Source: Pomphorhynchus laevis (Eukaryota > Acanthocephala > Palaeacanthocephala > Echinorhynchida > Pomphorhynchidae). From it: a stretch of 64,000 nt of DNA. The stretch spans positions 1 through 64,000 of the forward strand of contig WNNJ02000693.1 of assembly GCA_012934845.2 (NCBI GenBank). The letters are read 5' to 3'. The notes under the pieces were generated by a model, which was not told the origin of the DNA, did not search any database, and saw only the letters and a program-made list of their open reading frames with translations. Both the position numbers and the translations under genes were made by a program. Of this stretch, positions 1 through 10,792 are shown piece after piece (position 1 is the first letter of the stretch; every line of letters starts with the position of its first letter).

Positions 1-55
1 ATATAAATAATATTATAATATATTTTATATAATTTATATAAATTCATACTTTAAA

Positions 56-225
56 ATTGAGTATACGTATTTCATCATTAATAAGATAGTAAAATAATAA
101 TATTAATAATATTAATATTATAATATTATAATTAAATAATAAATAATAAATGATTGTTAAAAGATTTTATATAATTTATATCAATTCATAATTTAAAATT
201 AAAAATAAAAGTAATTTGTAAATAT
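56..225 (+). repeat. Interspersed repeat family T (CTGAGTCTACGTAT), copy 1
   Basis: Begins near a degenerate form of the family start (GAGTATACGTATTT). It then follows the same order of A/T-rich blocks as the copies at 3.5, 4.0, 8.3 and 9.0 kb: AATAATAAATGATTGTT, then AGATTTTATATAATTTATAT, then AATTTAAAATTAAAA. No coding content is visible. It lies downstream of the last SOS-like exon seen here, so it is probably also intronic. The family assignment rests on shared block order, because each block alone is low complexity. Confidence 0.5.
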
Positions 226-517
226 TGCGTTAAAGTAGAACTCAGGATAAAATATCAAATGTTCTACTGTGTATATCTTTCATAACCCTTCTTGGTTTAA
301 ATATTTCCGGGAAATAATATTTTCATCAACTGCTAAATGTTAGCTAACACAATGACTTACTGTTAATAAATTGAAGAATTCTTTGAGACAATGCATCGAA
401 GCAATTTCGTTCTGCTTCAAATACGTACTGATCCAGCCAAATTTTCAGAAAATTTAAAACACTAAATTAGATATTAAGAATGCATTTATGGCAATATATT
501 CCTTTCTGTTAACAAAC

Positions 518-1950
518 CGTATCTGGACAGGAATCATAACTTCAACATTATACTTTTCCAGCATTTCGCTCTTACTGGCATTGCTATTATCAACTATTGA
601 ATCAATAGTCGGCTCTGAAACGGCATATCGCCTAAGAGCTAAATCTAAAACGTAATCAGGTTTCCGATATAAGCGATAGCAAGAAAGAAACGAATTCAAT
701 AGATTAAGATTACCGCCCATCAACGGGCATGTCGCCTTTTCAAAATACTTTTCAAAAGTTGCTGCCTTTATTTGATTTGCTGCGTCGATAATAATGTTGC
801 TACTTGAATCTTCACATGTAAACGATTCACTTGGGGATAGCAGTGGTATTTCATTATATTTCATTGCAGTAATGTGTTGCAAATCATGCTGGTAGCGTAT
901 GCGATTTTGAGCAAAAAGTATTGAACCAATCCATTTGTGTTTCTCCTTTTGTTTTCTACATGACATTAAGACAACGGCATCTTCTTTATGATTATCCACA
1001 CCGACCGTGTGTTGTTTACTGAATTTAATTTGAAATAGAAAAATGTTTTTGTTCATTACATCACTCAGTGGCATACCACTGGTCACATATTGCTCATTTA
1101 CTTCAATGTTTTCTATCGCGCATAGATACTTTAGCGAATATAGATTGTTGTTGTACTGCTGATATTCACTATTGATCGTTTGCGAAAACGGTAATCTGAC
1201 TGACTGCTTTAGGCTACTCGTTCGCTTGCCGTTGGTATTTACAGAGCAAAGGAATATATATGAGTCTGTCAGGAATATATAGGTTTTGATATATCTATGC
1301 TTTGATTGCGAGTATCTATCTAGGAAACCGTTTTGAATGAGCAATTTACTATTACCTAATGCTTTAGAAACTTCTAATGTAAGTGGGCGTTCAAGGCACT
1401 GCTGAAAGAGAACAAAGTGTTGGTGTTCGCAATGCTCATTGAAGTACTCACTTCTGTGAACACTAAGCTGCATGTCATGAATGTCACTCGATAAGCGTGT
1501 TCTTTGTCTTTCAACTTTTAAGGCGAAATAACGGCAGATTCGATTTAGTAACTTTACAATAAGAAATTCACCTTTTCGAACAGTAAGTCGTAGAATGTGT
1601 TTCCATAAGGAAAGATGATCGAGCAATCGAAAACGCACGACTGAATTAAGATATGGTAAGAGATAACGTATCAGCATTGATTTCGCGGAGGGACAACAAT
1701 ATTGATCGTTGTAGCTTGTAGTCGACTTCTGGTGATCAAATTCAAACATAGGATCAAATTGTCTTGTGTAAATTGCATGTTCAACATATTTTGACAGCTC
1801 AGTAACATCGTATGAGTTTTCCTGATCAAGCATTCGAAGAAAATTTTCACTGTGTTTAGTAATTAATATCAGATTTTGGTCATTCAATATGAATATATTC
1901 AGTAATATTTGTATATCAAGCAAAAATAGTTTCTCCTGAAGATGAAAATG
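518..1950 (-). CDS. Son-of-sevenless-like guanine exchange factor, exon with most of DH plus PH and REM domains
   Basis: SOS proteins activate Ras through a Cdc25 domain and Rac through a DH-PH pair, acting at the plasma membrane below receptor tyrosine kinases. Read on the minus strand, the exon opens with EKLFLLDIQILLNIFILND, which fits the KLFSANDVENIF part of the SOS DH domain. The DH segment LIRYLLPYLNSVVRFRLLDH follows. A PH domain comes next (GFLDRYSQSKHRYIKTYIFL to KEKHKWIGSILFAQNRIRYQ), then a REM domain (NSFLSCYRLYRKPDYVLDLA, and IPVQIRFVN matching SOS QPVQLRVLN). About 470 codons stay open. The upstream acceptor is ATACAG (exon from 1950) or CTTCAG (from 1935), both in phase 0. A GTTTGT donor at 517 cuts inside an arginine codon, as expected if the Cdc25 exons follow beyond the window. 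The longer open frame to 2022 and down to 454 is read-through into introns. The family call is firm; orthology to SOS rather than a related RasGEF is likely. Confidence 0.8.
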
Positions 1951-2460
1951 CTGTATGTTCAAAAATAACAAGATGAGAAGTAATGAAAAACTTTTTATCT
2001 TTGACCTGTCATGTAGTATCAAGTCTATTTATGTACCCTTCGTCTTATTTTACATATATTTAAAAGTATTCATGATAATATATTTGATTATTAAATAAAT
2101 CGACGTTATTAAATTGATATTTCACCAAATTATTATCAACTGCTATTGGTATTGCCTGGACAAAAGACTCAAAACATTGAACAAACTGCAAACTGATATA
2201 TTTTTTAATTTAGATAAAATAAGATATTTAAGGCATTATGATATTTTTGTTCTTAGTGTGAGAACAAAAATTAGCAGTTTTGCTCACAAAATTAACAACT
2301 CGTTAAATGAGTATTATGAAGTTATATTTTTGATTAATCAAGCACACATCCCTCTTGGTCAATTTTAATTAGAGTAAATATGTTCGCTATTTCGAGTATT
2401 CGCTGATTGATCAGTTAATTATAAATAATAATTATTATTAATATTGGTAAATATTATTGT

Positions 2461-2815
2461 GATCACTGATTGATGATTAATCAAAATCAATATGTTAATA
2501 TTATTTTAAACATATTTACAAATGTACATTTTTGATGGAACATAAATGCACATTTTTGTATTTCAGCAACGTGAAATGCATTGAATAGTTCAACCAACAA
2601 CTGACAAAACGAATGATCACTGATTGATTTCGAGTGATCACTGATTTCGTGTGATCACTAATTGATAATTAATCAAAATCAATATGTTAATATTATTTTA
2701 AGCATATTTACAAATGTACATTTTTGATGGAACATAAATGTACATTTTTGTATGATACATTTTTGCATTTTAACGTGAAATGTATTGAACAGTTCAACTA
2801 ACAACTGACAAAACG
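2461..2815. repeat. Tandem duplication of about 155 bp joined by TGATCACTGATT motifs
   Basis: Two diverged copies run 2461-2611 and 2653-2815. Both start GATCACT, share AATCAAAATCAATATGTTAA and TACATTTTTGATGGAACATA, and end CAACTGACAAAACG. The 41 bp between them repeat TGATCACTGATT, which also opens each copy. The second copy carries a short TGATACATTTTTG insertion. Confidence 0.85.
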
Positions 2816-3473
2816 TTTTTTCACACTTCCATTCATCATCTAACATGATCTTAAATTAAATACTTTCTCACCATACATGCAAGATAAAATATAGCATTAC
2901 GTTTGATATTTTTCATTAAAATATCAAAATATGCAACATATTTTTAGATGCTTATTATATAAAATGCATATTTAATTTGTGTATTAAATTTACATTTAAA
3001 AGTATATTTTAATATAAAAAGTTTAACGAATTTTGCGAATGTAGTAATATCATTGTTGTAATATCATTGGTATAAAATAATTATCAAGAATTTCAAAAAA
3101 CAAAATAATATAATAACATATTATAAATTAATATAAATTATCGTATTATATATTATATTTAACATAACTATATATTATATTCAACATAACTATATATTCT
3201 ATTACTAAGCAGGATTCTGTAGCTGATTGTCTATATATAATTGAGAAGGCTGTCTATTCTTAATATTATCTCTAGGATATTGCTACAACTTTTATCAAAA
3301 CCTAATTGGCACGTCTCTACTTAACAAAACAAGTTTATTTGCATGCTTTGTTGCGGTACGTGGCACAATGTCGCTAATATAAATCGATCAGATTCGTCAA
3401 TGAGAACAGGAGTAATAAAAATTTGGAAGTACTAATAAAGAAATTACAAACAAACATATGGTTCTACGATATC

Positions 3474-3835
3474 AAATCAGCTAACTGAGTCTACGTATTT
3501 AATATAATTATAAAATAAACAAAACATATTAATGCTAAATCAAAATTTAATAATTAAATAATAAAATAAATAATTGTTTTTAGATTTTCTATAATTTAAA
3601 TCAAGTTAAAAAAATGAAATTTAAAATAAACGTCATTTTTATGAATTGACTAATAAATAACAGACGTTGTATCAGAATAAGAATTAGAGGTCATCAGGAG
3701 GAACTGCTATGTTATCAGGTTTCGGCCCCTAACTCCTCTACCCAACATAGCAGCGGGGCCAAATACATGCTAATGATGTATTTCCTCTGAAATAAGTATC
3801 TAGTATCTTATTCTAATACAAAGTATATTATTTAT
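3474..3835 (+). repeat. Interspersed repeat family T, copy 2 (longest form, with 3' foldback)
   Basis: Starts CAGCTAACTGAGTCTACGTA, runs through A/T-rich blocks to GAATTGACTAATAAATAACA, and then GTATCAGAATAAGAATTAGA. The last 170 bp fold back imperfectly. CTGCTATGTT (near 3705) pairs with AACATAGCAG, GGCCCC with GGGGCC, and the outer GTATCAGAATAAGAATTAG with a reverse copy ending at about 3830. The same 3' block recurs at 8765-8895. No open frame is present, so this looks like a non-autonomous element of MITE or foldback type. Confidence 0.65.
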
Positions 3836-4043
3836 ATCCATCCATAAAAATTTGCCACTTAAGAGTTTAAATTTATTCTTTATATTATTGTGTTGATTTA
3901 TATATTTTACTATTTTCTGCTTGATGTTATTTTTATAGTAACCTAGTTTAAAATATGTATCTATTAAATTATTTAAATGATTTTGAATTATTTTAAATTA
4001 TTTAAATGATATTATATTATGTATTCTTATTTATATTATATTA

Positions 4044-4250
4044 GATCAGATATCTGAGTCTAGGTATTTTATACTATTTATAAATCAAAATAAACATAAA
4101 TAAAAAATGACTATGTAAGATTTTATACAATTTATATTTATATCAAGTTAAAATTTAAAATTAAATTTAAAATAAAAGTCAAGTGTTATAAATTGGCTTA
4201 TAAATAACATATCAGAATAAAGAATTATAGGTCATCAAGGGTAACTGATG
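4044..4250 (+). repeat. Interspersed repeat family T, copy 3 (short)
   Basis: Starts ATCAGATATCTGAGTCTA and keeps the block order AGATTTTATACAATTTATAT, ATCAAGTTAAAATTTAAAAT and GGTCATCAAGGGTAACTGAT. It ends in a short form of the 3' hairpin (GGTCATCA...TGATGA). Confidence 0.6.
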
Positions 4251-5220
4251 ATCTATATATTTATATAATAAATCATGATACGATATTATATTTATATTAT
4301 ATTATACATTTATATTCTATTTATATTATGTTATTTATATACAAAATATTAGATAAATGAAATTCGGAATAAACTGCATTTATCATTCTTTTTGTACATA
4401 TTTTATATGAACGCATGTTATAAACACATGTCATCTTATTTGAAGCTAGAAATAGAATGATAAATTTTCATTTAAAACTTTAATATTTTTTTATTAATTT
4501 ACATTTAATATAATGCTAATAATATTTAAATGTATGTAATTTAGATTTTATGTGATTTAGAAATATTTACCATGATGTAAATATTTACTTTTTAGTAAAT
4601 ATTTATTCTTAATTAGATATAATTTTACAAATTGGATATTTTTATATTTGCAAGAATATGCTTTAAAAAATCGTTTTTAAAGATACTACCGAAAATTATA
4701 CTACCGAGATAGTTAAGATAATTATAAAATAATTCTTTATTTCGAAGCTGGATTGACGAAATAATTTAATCTAATTTACGCTAGTTTGTGGTAGCATCTT
4801 TTTAAAATACAGACAATCACAGATGTGTTCATTGAACAATATTAGTGATAAATAGCGTTCATTGAACATCGTTTGTAAAAAACATTTGTTTTCTGATTAT
4901 GCCCGCAAATCTAGCAAAATGTTAGCAGTAAACAATCGATTTCGTCGATCCTATACCGAAATAACAAATTTTATTTTTTGATTAAAGTTGAAAATATTAT
5001 TTATTTATTTCTGATTTGTAGTTATTTTCTTTTGTAGGTTTTGATTAGAGGATAGAAGAAAATCAAGCACACCAAATCATCAAGTTTGTAATTTTACAAA
5101 GAAACAAAGAAAACAGATAATAAAAGATTTTCTAACTAAATAAGTAAATATATGAAAGTATTAAGAAAAGTGGAGTTTAAACAACAAGAAAAATTTAAAT
5201 GTGATTTAGTCATTTTAATA

Positions 5221-6670
5221 TCTTCATCGTTGATGTCTTATATATCGATGAAGTGAGATCTGACCTCACCAGCAAACACTAACGCGACGCCTTCGATAGA
5301 ACCATTACGGGTCTGCCACACACCTGAGGGATCAATAGTGGAGAACAATAGTTGGTAGTTCTGTTTTTTTTGAAGAGCTTAAGAAATATTAGTCTTCGCT
5401 ATGAGGAAGTCCGCTTAAAAAAGAAGACTAATTTTCAGATTGCCCAAGTACACAAGAGGCACACCTGAGCACCCTCATCTTAATGAAAAACGTTTAGCCC
5501 GTTTCAGGGTCTATCTAGCTCTTTTTAAAACACTCTTAAATATATTCAAGTCTTATTCGAAAGTCCATTTTACCGTAATGGTATCCCCAGCTATCTTACT
5601 CGATGTGTAAAGAATGGAGGTGGTTGATTATTTATAATGGAGGAAATAGATGAGATTGATAATCTATTAAGCTTTTTCTTGGTTACAGGGATACCATAAA
5701 AGACAACAATATGCGATTTAGTGGAATTGAGGATATTGGATGGAAGCACATTATCCTTTAATCTTAAAAATGGCTTATGTCCAAGACTACCTTTTTGCAC
5801 CTGCATCCAGAGAACAGGGTCATCCTCAGCATATATCACTAGATGATAATTCAGTTGAAATGGCTTGAACAATACAATAGCGATAGCAAGAAATAAGAGG
5901 AGAGAATAGAAGATAAAATACAATAAGATATCAAGAATGGAATAGTTATGCGATCAAATGCAACGCAAAAGTCAAGAAACACACAGCAAGCTGATGATTG
6001 ATATATTGACAAAACAGATGTACTTCACTTATTGCTGAATGGGCCAAGTGATTTTCGCAAACCCGTTAAAATCTGGTGGAATTAAATTTCGCATCCATAA
6101 ATGATCACGGATATTACGCAAAAGCGCTTTTTCAAGCTGATGATTGATATAAACGGATGTACTTCACTTATTGCTGAATAGGCCAAGTGATTTTGCAAAC
6201 CCGTTAAAATCTGGTGGAATTAAATTTCGCATCAATAAATGATCACGGATATTACGCAAAAGCGCTTTTTCTTAGATGAAGATGAGGGAGTTTTGAATCG
6301 AAATTGGACGCAGATCTCTAGGACATGACATCTTTGCTAAAAATATTCTACGAATGGTGGTAATGCCTGCAATATTAAACGGAAATGCTAAAATCATTGT
6401 GATTGTCTGTTAAAAGCTGACAGACACGAGTGGATAATAACTCATGGGTTATGGATGGTTTCCAGGAAGTGATCTCCAAGCATTCAGGATATCAGTAACA
6501 GATAAATCCCTACTCCTAAAGTCTCCCCATGAAATAATTATTCAGGGAGAGGGAGTTGCTTTATAATTATAAAAGGATAGTGACTCCTACAAAACTTTAT
6601 CAAAGCCAATGTACCAATCCAACCCCATTTGGCTAGGACTTTAAGTTTTGTCGGAATAGACTTAAAATTA
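5221..6670 (-). mobile_element. LINE-A fragment (Jockey/I group), 5'-truncated, minus strand
   Basis: Minus-strand translation at 5591-5923 gives YHLVIYAEDDPVLW (an altered YADD active site of the reverse transcriptase). It is followed by a thumb region HIVVFYGIPVTKKKLNRLSI that matches QVVVFRGTPATKQKLKKLAL in LINE-A copy B. The segment at 6400-6670 matches the region around 14900-15050 of copy A in reverse. The left edge matches the 3' ends of copies A and B only loosely. The fragment lies in the SOS-like intron, opposite in orientation to the other LINE-A copies but on the same strand as the gene. Multiple frame breaks show it is dead. Confidence 0.75.
5988..6272. repeat. 146-bp tandem duplication inside the LINE-A fragment
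   Basis: The unit starting AAGCTGATGATTGATAT occurs at 5988 and again at 6134. Both copies end in TTACGCAAAAGCGCTTTTTC. The units are nearly identical, with small deletions (for example ATATTGACAAAACAG in the first against ATATAAACGG in the second), so the duplication is much younger than the element. Confidence 0.9.
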
Positions 6671-6752
6671 AAAACAAATTTAAAATATCCATTTATTTCT
6701 TCCTATAGTTTGGTAAATTTACATGAACGAATAAATTAGTTTTATTCCGAAA

Positions 6753-7150
6753 ATTACAATATTTTGATAGTTCATGCAATCATCCTCTGGAAATATTACA
6801 ATATTTCGATAGTTCCTGCAATTATCTTCTAGAAATATTAACCGAAAATTACAATATTTCGATAGTTCTTACAACCATATTCAGGGAATATTGAACGGTT
6901 AAGTGGAAATCCATATTATAAAGGTTTAATCTTATTTACTCTTTTTGAAAGTTTGTCTAGAAGATATTATTCCTACATGTGCTATGATTTTCACAAATAA
7001 ATAAAGAATTTTAAGTCTAATATTTTAAAACTGTTTTTGGTTTTCCTGAAAAAGATGATACCAGGTGCTAGTAATTTTTGGAATAAAACTATTTTCTTCT
7101 TTCCTGTATATTTACCACTGAAGATGTTAGCAGAAGTGATTGAAATATTA
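6753..7150. repeat. Cluster of hairpin-phrase repeats (CTGAAGATG...GAAATATT)
   Basis: Three reverse-oriented units (6753-6790, 6795-6832, 6848-6885) share TTACAATATTTCGATAGTTC followed by a CATC-TCTGG-like block. Read on the minus strand each is CTGGAGGATGA-type, then about 13 nt, then GAAATATTG-type. A forward unit, ACTGAAGATGTTAGCAG followed by GTGATTGAAATATT, sits at 7116-7150. The same phrase recurs in the foldback elements at 22.2, 60.6 and 61.6 kb. Confidence 0.65.
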
Positions 7151-8288
7151 TAATTTTGGAAAAAATAATAATTTATTTGCTTCTATAAATTTCACTAAAG
7201 TATTTAATTAAAAAATGCATCAAAATTATTTACTTTTTATAAAATCAAAGTTCGCTCTTAATTTCACTCTGTGTAATTGCAAAATAAATATTACTTTAAT
7301 TAACTATAAAATTCTCAAAATAATTTGTTTTATGAAATGAATTTTGATACAAAAGAATTTTCTGCAAATCATCGTAAACTTAGGGCGTTTTTACCTATAA
7401 GAATTGATATTTAAAATTTATGTAGGCTCTTCGTAGATAATATAAAGCTGAGACTAGCTGAAAATGTTAGTATACTTACAGGTAAACGCACATTCAAAAA
7501 GTTACAATACACATACAAAAATTAAACTATTAATATCAATTTATTTATAAAAACTTATTAATAAATATTGATATTTACTAATATTAATATATTTCAATAT
7601 TTTCTGTATTTCATTACAGAATAAATAATAAAAATAAATCATAAGTAATAAAAATTATATGTATATCATTACATATAAAAGGAAAAAAATATCGAAATAT
7701 GCAGAAAAACTAATTTCTATAGAAAAATCAATATTTTGACCATTAATTATATATACATCAGGCGTTGTGACTGAATGCACAAAAGAATTTATTACGCAAT
7801 TATTACCGATAATTGCCGTATGACAAAATGCTGTGAAATAATTGTGTAGCTTTGCACATGAGCTGTTAATCAATAAATTGTTAGTCATCGTGAAAATATT
7901 AGTCAAATTTTTTTACAACGATAAAACACGATATTAAAAAGATGTAAAAATATAAAAAATATTAACTGGATTAAAATAAAATTATTTACGCTTCGATAAT
8001 AAAAATAAATAATAAATATTAATAATATTTAATTTATTATATTAATAATACACATAGGTAATAATGGTAAAATGAAATTATTTACGCTTCGCAAACGAAT
8101 TTATCCGTTCTGATAAATTTATGAAGTCATAAAAGAAAAAATAAATTGAAATTTTTAATGTAATTATATTTAATTTACGTAGTTTTAAGTAAAACAGATT
8201 ATTATCTTTATTGGTGAGCAAAGAGTGACATTGTGCTCAAGAAATGTAACTCAAAATCGAGTGAATATAGAAATATATTTTTATGGTT

Positions 8289-8900
8289 AGATCAGGTAAC
8301 TGAGTTTACGTATATTAAATTATTTATAAATTAAACATAATGATAAATAAAATAATAAATAATTTTAAATAATTATAAGTAATTTAATAATTTTATAAGA
8401 TTTCAAATACCTTATAAAAAAGAACTTATAAATTAGTTATAACTTTATAAGTAAAGTTATAACTAAGTTATAATTATATCTAAGTTATAACAATGTAAAT
8501 ATAATAAAAAGATAAATAGTAAATAGTTTTAAGATTTTATACAATTTATATTTAAATCAAGTCAAAATAAAAAATTGAAATTAAAAAAAGTCATTTTTAT
8601 GAATTGACTAATAAATAACAGACGTTGTAAAGTGTTTTGTTTATTAAAATAGTTATTTGTTGTTTGATAGGCTAAACTATCTTCATTTAAATATAAGAAG
8701 TTTTTCGAAAGAAAAAATTCTTACATTAAAACTTCATTTTGACAAATAAATAATATACGATGTATCAGAATAAGGATTAGAGGTAATCATGATGAATTGC
8801 TATGTTATCAGGTTTCGGACTCTATTCCTACTCATAAAATAGCAGCGAAAGCAAATACATGCTAATGACGTATTTTCTCTGGTAAAATTTGATTATCTAG
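8289..8900 (+). repeat. Interspersed repeat family T, copy 4 (with internal insertion)
   Basis: Starts ATCAGGTAACTGAGTTTACG and has the usual A/T-rich blocks to 8630. About 130 bp of other sequence follow, and then the 3' block resumes at 8757 (ATGTATCAGAATAAGGATTA, GCTATGTTATCAGGTTTCGG, AAATAGCAGC, AATACATGCTAATGACGTAT). The two inverted arms TTGCTATGTT and AAAATAGCAG are kept. Confidence 0.6.
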
Positions 8901-9013
8901 TGATAAATAATAATTATTAAGTTATTATTATATTAAGTAATTTACTAATAATAAATAACTTAGAAGTTAACATAAAATGCTGAGTGTTTATTCGTAGACT
9001 ATATAATACGTAG

Positions 9014-9190
9014 ACTCAGATAACTGAGTATTCGCAATTTATACTATATATAAATTAAAAATAAAGAAAAATAAAAATTAATTATATAAGCTTTTATAAT
9101 GTCATAATTACGCTTATGAATTACGTTGTATAATATTAAGGATTAGAGGTCATCAGAAGGAACTGATGACCTCTAATAAGGCCATCAGTA
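9014..9190 (+). repeat. Interspersed repeat family T, copy 5, ending in a perfect hairpin
   Basis: Starts ATAACTGAGTATTCGCAATT and abuts on its left an inverted family end (AATACGTAGACTCAG, 9006-9018). It ends in a perfect 15-bp inverted repeat (9142-9156 and 9163-9177, arms ATTAGAGGTCATCAG) with a 6-nt loop. Other copies carry the left arm but a different right side. Confidence 0.65.
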
Positions 9191-9384
9191 ATAAGAAAGT
9201 TATGATATTTTATTCTTTTAAGTATCATTAATTATTTAATTGTTAGCATCACAGATTAAAAGCTGCTATGTGATTAGAAAGAAATATTTTGTCGATATTC
9301 ATTAGAAAAAGCTACCTGTATGTATAAAAATAATCCGACAATTCCTCATCTTGTTCATTTCTGAAGAAATATAGACAGTTTTAC

Positions 9385-9679
9385 ATCATCAGAGAGATTG
9401 TTAACAAAACTACTGTTATCAAGATTGTTTTTTGTAGAGCAGTACTTTGGCGTAGAGGAATAAGACTGCAAGGGGAGTCTACCGAATAGTAGATATTGTA
9501 AATTTTTATCGTAATACAATGCCGTTTTTATATCTTTAAGCGTAACTATAGATCTTTTCCCTCCGGTTGAATGTTCAATAAACATAGACGATAGGCGTGC
9601 AATTTCTCTCGCGATGAAGCTGATTACAAGTTGGCATACAATAACAACCTTTGTGTCATGTCCTGTTCTCATAAAATGC
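9385..9679 (-). CDS. Son-of-sevenless-like exchange factor, histone-fold exon
   Basis: In SOS the N-terminal tandem histone folds bind membrane lipids and restrain activity. The minus-strand translation IVCQLVISFIAREIARLSSM, then SIVTLKDIKTALYYDKNLQY, aligns with SOS VYIVAVLEYISADILKLAGN and [20 protein letters not shown] along the last helices of the second histone fold. The exon is bounded by an acceptor TATTGCAG (exon from 9679) and a possible donor GATGTAAAAC at 9384. That donor gives phase 0 and ends the exon at LSDD. The in-frame ATG at 9672 is not the protein start, because earlier histone-fold sequence must lie upstream. The exon continues the gene with the DH-PH-REM exon at 518-1950. 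Only about 97 residues are seen, so the call rests on the alignment, the splice sites and the matching downstream exon on the same strand. Confidence 0.7.
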
Positions 9680-10301
9680 CTGCAATATGCGATTATGAGA
9701 TTTGCTTGTCGTACAGGAAAGTATACGTGAAGCCTTTACATAAGGACAATTAATAATCATCGGTTTTAGCAAATAATTACAGATTAAAGTATTATTATTC
9801 TATTGCTGCAAAAATAAATTAGATTCGTCAAAACGGGTTGCCATTTGCGTTTTGTGCAAGCTGTTGCAAAAAATTGCTATTAAATTGATATTTCTTAATT
9901 CAATATCATAATATAATATATGTACATTAGAAAATACGTTATTAGATTAATAATTTTAGTATTTTAAATCTTTTGTAACAGCAAGTATCTTTGTGCACGA
10001 CTTTTGTGTACAATTGTGATGATTGCTAGGCTTTCAAAACTATTCGCATAGTTTTTAAAAATATTTATCATTCATTCATCGTTAGGAGTAGAAATTATAC
10101 AAATGGCTCAGAATGAAGTGTACAAACAGATTAGTGAAAATGTAGGAAAATAAATAAGTTGGTCAATTGGCTTAGTAATTAGGTATGCTGATATTTATAT
10201 CGAATTTAAATAAGCTATTTTATTTGTGAATTTAGAGGAGATTTTAAAATAATATGAAACATTTACCATATTCTTTATGAAAAGAATCAGAGTCATAAGA
10301 T

Positions 10302-10681
10302 ACTATTTAAATGTACATTAATATATATAAATCATAGTAAATACAGGACGAATGCGTACTAAACACATTTTACAGAGATTTAAAGATCAGTCGAAGTGAA
10401 AATTCGGACTTTGAATTCCTTAAGATTTCGGTGAACTAATTCTTGAATGAACAACAGTAAAATTATTGCACTGACTTATAATTATAACAATAATTAAATG
10501 TACTATTTAAACTATTTAAATGTACATTAATATATATAAATCATAGTAAATACAGGACGAATGCGTACTAAACACATTTTACAGAGATTTAAAGATCAGT
10601 CGAAGTGAAAATTCGGACTTTGAATTCCTTAAGATTTCGGTGAACTAATTCTTGAATGAAGAACAGTAAAATTATTGCACT
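10302..10681. repeat. 171-bp direct duplication, second copy framed by inverted ends
   Basis: The unit ACTATTTAAATGTACATTAA to AGTAAAATTATTGCACT occurs at 10302-10472 and 10511-10681, nearly identical. A third, partial copy starts at about 10806 after the TA microsatellite. The spacer between units (CACTGACTTATAATTATAAC..., 10469-10509) returns inverted just after the second unit (...TTTTATAAGTCAGTG, 10681-10717). Thus 10469-10717 is a 249-bp block with roughly 38-bp terminal inverted repeats, like a MITE. Confidence 0.8.
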
Positions 10682-10723
10682 AAATAGTACATTTAATTAT
10701 TGTTTTATAAGTCAGTGTAATAA

Positions 10724-10728
<5 letters not shown>

Positions 10729-10789
<61 letters not shown>
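10729..10789. repeat. (TA)n microsatellite, about 30 units
   Basis: Uninterrupted alternating T and A between the inverted end of the MITE-like block and the partial third copy of its inner sequence. Confidence 0.95.

Positions 10790-10792
<3 letters not shown>

Larger units (their letters stand above)
1951..9384 (-). other. Intron of the SOS-like gene, filled with repeats
   Basis: Lies between the histone-fold exon and the DH-PH-REM exon. The start of the DH domain (the segment equivalent to YYDLVRTEIAEERQYLREL in SOS) is missing from both exons. A small additional exon may therefore hide here, but I could not find it. The space holds a 160-bp tandem duplication (2461-2815), four copies of repeat family T, a LINE-A fragment (5221-6670) and a set of hairpin-phrase repeats (6753-7150). 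The remaining stretches (2820-3470, 4250-5220, 7160-8285) are A/T-rich, and I see nothing coding in them. Short open frames at 2114-2368 and 7655-7906 look like chance. Confidence 0.6.

Noticed and set aside
2114-2368. Plus-strand frame of 84 codons
   Set aside because: A/T-driven composition, no similarity, and it lies in the SOS-like intron on the opposite strand.
3700-3790. tRNA gene or tRNA-derived SINE suggested by GGTTTCGGCCCC
   Set aside because: It only loosely resembles a B box. No A box at the right distance and no cloverleaf; the segment belongs to the foldback end of repeat family T.
7655-7906. Candidate missing DH exon of the SOS-like gene on the minus strand
   Set aside because: The translation does not align with the DH alpha-1 helix and has no convincing splice sites.
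10729-10789. TA run as a functional element
   Set aside because: A plain dinucleotide microsatellite; no evidence beyond its length.
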